Under the pieces are notes generated by a model. The model had not been told where the DNA came from and did not search any database. It worked only from the letters and a program-made list of their open reading frames with translations. This document shows positions 1 through 4,700 of a DNA stretch of 6,117 nt, piece after piece. The first letter of the stretch is position 1; every line of letters begins with the position of its first letter. The DNA comes from JAZKSG01 sp036626215 (lineage in GTDB: Archaea > Thermoplasmatota > E2 > DHVEG-1): the NCBI GenBank assembly GCA_036626215.1, contig JAZKSG010000056.1:1-6117 (forward strand), read 5' to 3'. Position numbers and translations under genes: made by a program.

Positions 1-117
1 TTCAGGGATATATTTACTCTGCTTTTTGTCAAATATTTTAAAACTATGATTCTGTTCATATAAAAAATTAGAAAAATTCGTCCCAATAAAACCATTGCCG
101 CCTACCAACAACCACAT
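1..117 (-). CDS. NAD(P)-dependent epimerase/dehydratase family protein, N-terminal fragment
   Basis: Only the first 39 codons are present; the gene continues beyond base 1. The translation begins MWLLVGGNGFIGTNF, the nucleotide-binding start of an extended short-chain dehydrogenase/reductase: a hydrophobic beta strand, the glycine motif GxxGxxG (G6, G9, G12), a helix, then a second strand ending in an acidic residue (FKIFD, D30), which commonly contacts the adenosine ribose and favours NAD over NADP. Family members act in the cytoplasm on nucleotide-linked sugars (epimerases, dehydratases, reductases). The substrate cannot be told from this fragment. I chose ATG at 117 because the GGGGTG at 132-127 lies nine bases upstream of it; GTG at 129 and TTG at 126 are in-frame alternatives but fall within or against that site. 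The HAD gene upstream stops at 133, only 15 bases away, so the two are probably co-transcribed and translationally coupled. Confidence 0.8.
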   Translation of the reverse strand, partial: MWLLVGGNGFIGTNFSNFLYEQNHSFKIFDKKQSKYIPE

Positions 118-126
118 ATTATCCAA

Positions 127-132
127 CACCCC
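127..132 (-). promoter_or_regulatory. ribosome binding site of the epimerase gene
   Basis: On the minus strand GGGGTG directly follows the TGA stop of the HAD gene and sits nine bases before the ATG at 117. It resembles the archaeal Shine-Dalgarno GGAGGTGA and decides the start in favour of ATG 117. Its position against the upstream stop codon suggests that ribosomes finishing the HAD gene re-initiate here. Confidence 0.55.
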
Positions 133-867
133 TCATAATCCATCTTTGTTGATTTTAGACAAAACATCAAACAATTCAGATAAACTGTTTAATACAAAAT
201 CGGGTTCTACATTTGTCGCAGGTTCATGAAACATTTCATCTCGTTTAATTACAACTGTTTTCAAACCTATTTTTTTAGCTCCTGCAATATCTTTTTCACT
301 GTCACCTACATAAACAGCTTCTTCAGGTTTACACTTTATCAAATCAATCCCTTTTTTAAATAAGGAAGGGTTAGGTTTGTATGTCTGTAATCTCTCAGAA
401 ATGACAACTGCGTCAAAAAAACCTTTCAAAGCAGGTTGCTGTAAGATGTTTTCAACAACATCAATATCGGCATCAGTTATAATTCCTAGTTTATATCCTT
501 TTTTCTTCAACTCGGTCAAAACAGGTTGTACATCAGGGAAAAGTTCATAGTTTTCTGAAAAATCTTTCCAGACATTATAAACTATAGAATCAATTTCACT
601 CTCTGTTAGAGTTATATTATATATCTTCAATGTTTCTCCCAAAGCCTCTTTATGATTCTTTTTTATAGACAGAAACTGTTTGTATCTAACTTCATTTAGG
701 AGTTCATAAGTAATTTGTGCCCATTTTACAACCATATCAAGTTTCTCTTTATTGTTTAGATATCTTTGCAGGGTGGTAAGCATGGAGGAAAACAAAGAGT
801 TAAGCGATATGAGTGTCCCCCCAAGGTCAAAGAAAATTGAGTTGAATTTGCCATTATAGTATTCCAT
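133..867 (-). CDS. HAD superfamily hydrolase (subfamily I, helical cap), Gly in place of the second motif I Asp
   Basis: This 244-residue protein shows all four haloacid-dehalogenase motifs in order. Motif I is FFDLGGTL with nucleophile D14; motif II is IITDAD with T131; motif III is the lysine of TYKPNP, K164; motif IV is YVGDSEKD with D189 and D193. Residues about 27-110 are largely helical and form the C1 cap between motifs I and II, as in subfamily I phosphatases. Most HAD phosphatases have DxDxT, but here the general acid/base position is G16. The same position also differs in dehalogenases (DxYGT) and phosphonatases (DxAGT), and DLGGT variants occur among archaeal HADs. Activity is therefore likely hydrolytic, but the substrate is unknown. 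The start at 867 is supported by AGGAGA at 883-878, ten bases upstream. The gene ends 15 bases before the epimerase start, suggesting that it acts on a sugar phosphate or nucleotide-sugar intermediate; that role is inferred from context only. Confidence 0.85.
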   Translation of the reverse strand: MEYYNGKFNSIFFDLGGTLISLNSLFSSMLTTLQRYLNNKEKLDMVVKWAQITYELLNEVRYKQFLSIKKNHKEALGETLKIYNITLTESEIDSIVYNVWKDFSENYELFPDVQPVLTELKKKGYKLGIITDADIDVVENILQQPALKGFFDAVVISERLQTYKPNPSLFKKGIDLIKCKPEEAVYVGDSEKDIAGAKKIGLKTVVIKRDEMFHEPATNVEPDFVLNSLSELFDVLSKINKDGL

Positions 868-877
868 CTTGAACTTA

Positions 878-883
878 TCTCCT
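878..883 (-). promoter_or_regulatory. Shine-Dalgarno site of the HAD gene
   Basis: AGGAGA on the minus strand, ten bases before ATG 867. It is a good match to the archaeal anti-Shine-Dalgarno and implies a leadered transcript for this gene. Confidence 0.55.
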
Positions 884-920
884 AACCTCTACATTATATG
901 AGAAAACACATTGATCAGAA

Positions 921-933
921 ATATTTTATATCC
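921..933 (-). promoter_or_regulatory. putative TATA-type promoter for the HAD-epimerase operon
   Basis: The minus strand reads GGATATAAAATAT here. An archaeal TATA box centred near 927 would start transcription about 25 bases downstream, near 900, giving a 5' leader of roughly 33 bases that includes the AGGAGA site. I see no strong terminator after the upstream gene, which ends at 1009, so read-through could also supply transcription. The call rests on AT-rich sequence and spacing only. Confidence 0.4.
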
Positions 934-1008
934 TACAGTATGGAAAGCAAGTATATCTGTATCCAAAATACTAAATTTTTTTATCATTTATTACACAAGC
1001 ACACTCCT

Positions 1009-1935
1009 CTAAAAGTAGACATGAAAAACACCTTTTGGTGAACCAAAAATACACAACTTACGAGGTTTGTCAACTAATTTTATAACTCTGTTGAAAAGTT
1101 CGAGATCTCTTTTTTTATATCTGTGTTTGATTTCTTCAAAATTGTTATATGTTTTGCTTAATGGTTCTCCTTTATGCAAAATCTTCGCAAGTAGAGACAA
1201 TGCCACAAGAGTGATAAATTCACGAGGGTTCCAGTTGGTATATACTGTACCGTTTTGTGAATAAAGAAAGACAGAGCGAGTCATTTTATCAGGGATACAT
1301 CCTCCAGAGATCTGAAATTTTGTATGCCTTATATGGACATCAATATTAGGTAGCTTATCAACAGCTTCTCTGCCTTTCTTACTTGCTATCCATTTTTCAT
1401 TATAGTCAAACAGGAAATAAGATTTTAGTCTATTATTATCAATGTTTCTTCTATTGTTCACCCTTTCAAGCAGTTTTTTATGTTCATATTTATCGTTGAT
1501 ATAAACACAAGAACAGGGCATATTGTTTTCTTTTACATATTTTTCTATTATTAATCCACCTATCTTTATTCTTTCTAAAATTTTGTTGAATTCTTTTTTT
1601 CCTCGTTCTCTGTTATATGAAGTGTGAACAAGGATTACACAGCTTTTTCCACCTATTGCATGCAATGTATGGATTAGATTAACTGCAAATAAGCCTCCTT
1701 CAGCTTTTGGATCTATATTTTTGATATCTTTGCTTAAAGTAGATCTGCTTCCATCTAAAATGTCATATATTACAAGGTCACGTAGTTCTGTCTTTATTTT
1801 CTCTCTTCCAAAGTTTGTTTCTAATTTTTTATTTAACTCATTGCAAATTTCTCTAAAATCATGTTTAATTTTTGCCTTGTCACATAACAGATCCCTTAGT
1901 TTAAATTTTAAAAAATCATCTATTTCCATAATCAT
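1009..1935 (-). CDS. divergent cis-prenyltransferase (undecaprenyl/dehydrodolichyl diphosphate synthase-like) protein
   Basis: A 308-residue protein that does not look familiar at first, but whose motifs match the cis-prenyltransferase family in order. IYDILDGSR (D61, R64) sits where the family has MDGNGRW. SYNRERGKKEF (about 106-116) matches the ENWNRPxxEV segment. FDYNEKW (176-182) matches ANYGGRxD. VHIRHTKFQIS (200-210) matches the VIRTxGExRIS diphosphate-binding motif, keeping the first Arg (R203) but with Gln (Q208) where the second should be. TNWNPREF (233-240) matches WPDF. Active enzymes extend allylic diphosphates with isopentenyl diphosphate to make the lipid carriers for glycosylation. 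Here several catalytic positions are altered (DGSR is one residue shorter than DGNGR; the acidic residue after the RIS motif is missing), so it may have reduced activity, an altered reaction, or a partner role like Nus1/NgBR. About 50 extra residues precede the domain. The frame is open from TTG 1938; ATG 1935 is chosen because the TATA spacing predicts a leaderless start there. ATG 1929 is also possible. No signal peptide is seen. Confidence 0.55.
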   Translation of the reverse strand: MIMEIDDFLKFKLRDLLCDKAKIKHDFREICNELNKKLETNFGREKIKTELRDLVIYDILDGSRSTLSKDIKNIDPKAEGGLFAVNLIHTLHAIGGKSCVILVHTSYNRERGKKEFNKILERIKIGGLIIEKYVKENNMPCSCVYINDKYEHKKLLERVNNRRNIDNNRLKSYFLFDYNEKWIASKKGREAVDKLPNIDVHIRHTKFQISGGCIPDKMTRSVFLYSQNGTVYTNWNPREFITLVALSLLAKILHKGEPLSKTYNNFEEIKHRYKKRDLELFNRVIKLVDKPRKLCIFGSPKGVFHVYF

Positions 1936-1957
1936 CAATATATAAATTAGTATGAAT

Positions 1958-1970
1958 AATATATTTAGTT
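1958..1970 (-). promoter_or_regulatory. putative TATA/BRE promoter giving a leaderless transcript of the cis-prenyltransferase-like gene
   Basis: The minus strand reads AACTAAATATATT, a TATA box preceded by an A-rich BRE-like stretch. Its centre lies about 26-28 bases before the ATG at 1935, the usual archaeal TATA-to-start distance, so the mRNA would begin at or next to the start codon. No Shine-Dalgarno sequence precedes that ATG, which agrees with leaderless translation. Confidence 0.45.
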
Positions 1971-1994
1971 TTTACTGAATATACTTAACATAAA

Positions 1995-2009
1995 CGGAAA
2001 GAAATATAA
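1995..2009 (+). promoter_or_regulatory. putative TATA/BRE promoter of the two-component operon
   Basis: CGGAAAG followed by AAATATAA resembles a BRE plus TATA box. Initiation would be expected near 2030, leaving a leader of about 25 bases with a GAGATCA Shine-Dalgarno-like stretch at 2044-2050, before ATG 2056. A second TATA-like element, TATTTAAAA at 2027-2035, is about 25 bases from the ATG and would instead give a leaderless message. The sequence alone does not decide between them. Confidence 0.4.
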
Positions 2010-2055
2010 GCTATTAACAAATAATGTATTTAAAAGGGGTTATGAGATCAAATCT

Positions 2056-3999
2056 ATGGATTATAGTTTATTTATCCCTATATCATCTACCGTTTTCACC
2101 CTGCTAATCGCTCTATACGTCCTTTTTGTAAATCATGAGAAGAAAAGCCATATATTTTTTTCTTTGCTGGTTCTGTTTTTTGCTGTTTTTTCATTAACAG
2201 AACTATTAGTCCGTATATCTCCTAATGTATCTACTGCATTACTTTGGAGTAGACTCTGTTATTCGGTAATCGCTATAGCACCAGTAGTACTCATAAACTT
2301 CTTATTTTTGTACCCTCAAAACATTTTGGATGAAAAAAATTTTGGTTTAAAAAACTCAGATTTTCTAAAATTTTTATATCCAACTGGAGTATTTTTATAC
2401 GTACTATTCAACTTGTTTGTTTCTCCACAAAACGTGGTAGAATCTCAATGGGGATATAGAGTAGTATTAGGTGGAGTCACTTCACCGATATTGATTAGTT
2501 GGTTTTTATTTTGTATAATTTTTGCAACTGCAAATTTTATAAAATCTTATTATCTGGGAGATAAAATCTTAAAAAAATCTGAGAAAAAACAAATGAGATT
2601 ACTCACTTTTGGAATTATAGTGGTAGTAACATTAACAACAGGTACAAACTTAATACCTCCTCTCTTTGGTTTGAATGTTTTCCCCATGGCTTCTCTATCC
2701 CTACTACTATTTTCAGCTATAGTCGGCTATGCGATGATGAAATATGGATTCATGGAGTTATCTCCTACTGAAACCGCCGATATAATCGTAGATACGATGT
2801 CTGATTCATTGATCGTTACAAACGAAGACAAAAAGATAGTTAATGCAAACAGGTCTGCCTTGACTCTACTTGGCTATACAAACAAAGAATTAAGAGGAAA
2901 AGATATAGACAAAATATTATCATTATCCTCCAGAAGAAATGAGAAAACTAAAAGAGAAAAAACTCGTTTTTTAGCAGACCTTCTGTCAAATAAAAAACTG
3001 GAGGGTATAGATGCTAAATTGTTAACAAAAGATGGAAAACAAATCCCTGCGAATATATCTGCAACTGCAATATATGATAACGACGAATTTAGAGGTATTT
3101 TGATTACAGCTAGGGATTTAACTGAAATCAAAAGATTGGTGGACGAGTTAAAGGAAGCAAAAGAAAATCTTGAGGAAAAGGTTGAGGAAAGAACAAAGAA
3201 TTTGATAAAAACTAACCGGGAGCTTATAGAGACAAAAGAGGAATTGATGGATCTTAATGAAAACCTTGAAGAGAAAGTTGAAAAAAGAACTGAGCAGGTT
3301 AGAAAACTTTTGAAACAAAAAGAAGAATTTATCAACCAACTAGGACATGATCTAAAAACACCTCTCACCCCTCTAAACACACTACTACCTATGATTAAGG
3401 AAAATGTAGATGATGAGAAGACGGAGGAACGTTTAGAGGTAGCTATTGGTTGTGTCAACTATATGAGAGATCTTGTTTCTAAAACTCTTTACCTAGCTAA
3501 GTTGAACTCTTCTGAAATAAAATTTGATACCGATGAAGTGAATTTACAATCTATTAGTAAATCTGTGGTTTCAAAACATCAGATTAATTTTGAAGAAAAA
3601 AATTTGGAATTTAAAAACGAGATAAACAAAGATTTATTTGTCGAGGGAGACGAATTAAGACTGGAAGAACTTTTTGATAACCTGATTTCAAATGCAGCTA
3701 AATATACTCCAGGGGGTGGAAAAATAATTCTCCATGCAGAAGAACAGAAGGAGGAAATTAAAATCGCTGTTCAAGATGATGGTTTAGGGATGACAGAGGA
3801 GGAAGCTACCCGTATTTTTGATGAGTTCTATAAAGCAGATGCGTCTAGACATGACGTAAACAGCACCGGCTTAGGTCTCACGATATCCAAAAGGATCGTA
3901 GAAGAACACGGCGGGAAGATATGGGCTGAAAGCAACGGTCGAGGAGAAGGAAGTACTTTTTATTTTACTTTAAAAAAAGCTGAGAAGGATAAAGAATGA
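2056..3999 (+). CDS. membrane-bound sensor histidine kinase (7TM-PAS-coiled coil-HisKA-HATPase)
   Basis: A 647-residue sensor kinase. Residues 1-230 hold about seven hydrophobic helices (roughly 6-26, 33-52, 63-86, 105-123, 141-163, 181-201, 209-229) with short loops, matching the 7TM N-terminal region of histidine kinases (HisKA_7TM type). A PAS domain follows at about 237-357, ending in the DLTEIKR linker. A charged coiled coil at 358-424 contains two copies of NLEEKVExRT, 32 residues apart. The HisKA helix carries the phospho-acceptor in GHDLKTP (H431). The ATP-binding domain has the N box (N542, N546), the G1 box DDGLGM (574-579), the F box IFDEFYKAD and the G2 box STGLGLTI (603-610), so the catalytic core looks intact. 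It should autophosphorylate at the inner face of the membrane and pass phosphate to the receiver encoded next, whose ATG overlaps its TGA. The sensed signal is unknown; it could be membrane-derived through the 7TM part or cytoplasmic through PAS. The start at ATG 2056 begins just before TM1. Confidence 0.93.
   Translation: MDYSLFIPISSTVFTLLIALYVLFVNHEKKSHIFFSLLVLFFAVFSLTELLVRISPNVSTALLWSRLCYSVIAIAPVVLINFLFLYPQNILDEKNFGLKNSDFLKFLYPTGVFLYVLFNLFVSPQNVVESQWGYRVVLGGVTSPILISWFLFCIIFATANFIKSYYLGDKILKKSEKKQMRLLTFGIIVVVTLTTGTNLIPPLFGLNVFPMASLSLLLFSAIVGYAMMKYGFMELSPTETADIIVDTMSDSLIVTNEDKKIVNANRSALTLLGYTNKELRGKDIDKILSLSSRRNEKTKREKTRFLADLLSNKKLEGIDAKLLTKDGKQIPANISATAIYDNDEFRGILITARDLTEIKRLVDELKEAKENLEEKVEERTKNLIKTNRELIETKEELMDLNENLEEKVEKRTEQVRKLLKQKEEFINQLGHDLKTPLTPLNTLLPMIKENVDDEKTEERLEVAIGCVNYMRDLVSKTLYLAKLNSSEIKFDTDEVNLQSISKSVVSKHQINFEEKNLEFKNEINKDLFVEGDELRLEELFDNLISNAAKYTPGGGKIILHAEEQKEEIKIAVQDDGLGMTEEEATRIFDEFYKADASRHDVNSTGLGLTISKRIVEEHGGKIWAESNGRGEGSTFYFTLKKAEKDKE
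3127..3327 (+). repeat. internal coiled-coil duplication in the histidine kinase
   Basis: Between the PAS and HisKA domains, two similar stretches occur: residues 371-380 (NLEEKVEERT, bases 3166-3195) and 403-412 (NLEEKVEKRT, bases 3262-3291). The flanks are alike too (ELKEAKE against ELMDLNE). The 32-residue period is not a whole number of heptads but is close to nine turns of helix. One copy of LEEKVEERT is usual between PAS and HisKA; two make a longer signalling helix. Confidence 0.7.
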
Positions 4000-4364
4000 C
4001 TAAAAAAATTATGGTTGTAGATGACAATCTTGAAACTATATATACATTAAAAGAAGGATTAGAAGATCTTAACGAAAATTATAGTGTCTACACTGCTAAA
4101 AGTGGAGAACAATGTCTAGAATTACTAAAAGAAGAAAAACCAGACCTAATACTCCTAGACATCATGATGCCCGGTATAAGCGGATGGGAAACATACGACA
4201 AAATCAAAGAAAATAGCAGATGGCAAAATATACCTGTAGTTTTTTTGACAGCACGATCAGATAATATCGCAAAAAACGCTGGAAGATATCTAGGGCACGA
4301 CTACATTGAGAAACCTTTCGATATAGAAGATTTAAACAAAAGAATAAGTAAAATAATTGGATAA
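3996..4364 (+). CDS. stand-alone response regulator receiver protein
   Basis: A 122-residue protein consisting only of a CheY-like receiver domain. The acidic pair D9-D10 (VVDD), the phospho-acceptor D55 (LILLDIMMPG), the switch threonine T85 (FLTA), and the K106-P107 pair (EKPF) with the aromatic switch Y103 are all present, so phosphorylation should be normal. No DNA-binding or enzymatic output domain follows; the protein ends right after the last receiver helix. It is most likely a diffusible partner that relays phosphate or signals by protein contact. Its ATG lies inside the ATGA overlap with the kinase stop, and GAGAAGG at 3982-3988 provides a ribosome binding site seven bases upstream. 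This is strong evidence for one operon and a cognate pair. Single-domain regulators of this kind are common in archaea, and their targets are generally unknown. Confidence 0.94.
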   Translation: MTKKIMVVDDNLETIYTLKEGLEDLNENYSVYTAKSGEQCLELLKEEKPDLILLDIMMPGISGWETYDKIKENSRWQNIPVVFLTARSDNIAKNAGRYLGHDYIEKPFDIEDLNKRISKIIG

Positions 4365-4380
4365 AAAAAATTTGTAAAAT

Positions 4381-4410
4381 CATTCGGTGAGAACTGAATG
4401 TTTATTTTAA
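4381..4410 (+). terminator. stem-loop with T-rich tail after the two-component operon
   Basis: CATTCGGT (4381-4388) pairs with ACTGAATG (4393-4400), eight base pairs including one G-U, closed by a GAGA loop, which fits the stable GNRA tetraloop class. TTTATTTTAA follows. It lies 16 bases after the receiver stop codon and is the first likely transcription end or mRNA 3' stabiliser. Confidence 0.6.
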
Positions 4411-4425
4411 CAATAGTGTCAGGGG

Positions 4426-4465
4426 GTGGAAACAAGAATTACAGGTTCAATGTTTCTACTTTTTT
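4426..4465 (+). terminator. second hairpin followed by a T6 tract
   Basis: GTGGAAACA (4426-4434) pairs with TGTTTCTAC (4451-4459), nine pairs with one G-U. Inside it GAAT (4436-4439) can pair with GTTC (4445-4448), leaving a TACAG loop. TTTTTT follows at 4460-4465. This is an intrinsic-terminator shape, and the G-run just before it (4422-4426) could extend the stem by G-U pairs. It could be a back-up terminator, or part of a small structured RNA together with the first hairpin. Confidence 0.5.
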
Positions 4466-4651
4466 CTATATTGTAAATTGTAGTTTAGAAGGAATCTTTC
4501 TATCCTTTTTGTTGAGATAAATCGGTTTTTATTCTATATGCTGTGATCTATGTTACTATAATATATTTCTACTGAGATAGTAAGATAATGCTAATAACTA
4601 CGAATAGAATAGACAAAAACATCTAAATCCTTCAATTTCATTCGAAAGTCT

Positions 4652-4668
4652 TAAAAACCTTGTTTTTA
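4652..4668. repeat. inverted repeat overlapping the ATPase promoter
   Basis: TAAAAAC (4652-4658) and GTTTTTA (4662-4668) form a perfect 7-bp palindrome around CTT. Its right arm runs into the TATA-like stretch TTTTTATATTTT (4663-4674). A dimeric regulator bound here could block TBP; equally, it may be chance in AT-rich DNA. Confidence 0.35.
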
Positions 4669-4674
4669 TATTTT
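4663..4674 (+). promoter_or_regulatory. putative TATA promoter of the AAA/DUF4143 ATPase gene
   Basis: TTTTTATATTTT resembles an archaeal TATA box and predicts initiation near 4693, just before a GGTG (4691-4694) that lies six bases ahead of ATG 4701. A neighbouring GATATA (4675-4680) would shift the start to the ATG itself. Either way the transcript would be leaderless or carry a very short leader. Confidence 0.4.
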
Positions 4675-4700
4675 GATATACAATCACATCGGTGTAGAAT

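Larger units (their letters stand above)
868..1008. other. intergenic gap between the cis-prenyltransferase-like gene and the HAD gene
   Basis: These 141 bases hold the TATA-like element and ribosome binding site of the HAD gene. On the minus strand they also contain a 32-codon open frame (ATG 987 to TAG 889) that I do not accept as a gene. No hairpin plus T-tract that would end the upstream transcript is visible. Confidence 0.5.
4365..4700. other. 336-base intergenic region with stacked hairpins and a promoter
   Basis: Besides the two terminator-like hairpins, a third weaker stem is possible: AGAAGGA (4487-4493) with TCCTTTT (4503-4509). A 7-bp inverted repeat, TTACTAT (4553-4559) with ATAGTAA (4577-4583), lies further on. 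The last 50 bases hold the promoter of the ATPase gene. A 40-codon frame (ATG 4398 to TAA 4520) begins inside the first hairpin and has no ribosome site, so I do not call it. No tRNA, CRISPR repeat or recognisable pseudogene is seen. Confidence 0.5.

Noticed and set aside
889..987. A 32-codon open frame on the minus strand (MIKKFSILDT...) between the cis-prenyltransferase-like and HAD genes
   Set aside because: Its nearest AGGAG is about 16 bases away, too far for a normal ribosome site. It overlaps the likely HAD promoter and has no recognisable features.
1067..1945. Two short plus-strand frames (1067-1264 and 1721-1945) opposite the cis-prenyltransferase-like gene
   Set aside because: They have low-complexity Ser/Leu composition, no ribosome sites, and lie entirely or almost entirely within a longer coherent minus-strand gene.
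2874..3458. Long antisense frame (194 codons, Ser/Phe-rich) inside the histidine kinase
   Set aside because: It lies opposite the Lys/Glu-rich coiled coil and catalytic core, whose codons mirror into Ser, Phe and Leu. The sense strand encodes clear domains throughout.
4420..4432. CAGGGGGTGGAAA here also occurs within the kinase gene at 3710-3722
   Set aside because: A 13-base match within 6 kb of AT-rich DNA is near chance expectation, and the copy in the kinase is explained by the PGGGK loop of the ATP-binding domain.
4441..4500. GGTTCAA and GTTTCTAC-like strings suggesting a tRNA T-arm or CRISPR repeat
   Set aside because: No acceptor stem or cloverleaf can be built, and no repeated unit with spacers occurs. 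The bases are accounted for by the second hairpin.
4398..4520. A 40-codon frame after the receiver gene (MFILTIVSGGG...)
   Set aside because: The start lies inside the terminator hairpin, there is no ribosome site, and the sequence resembles no domain. A degraded kinase fragment was considered because of SGGG, but nothing else matches.
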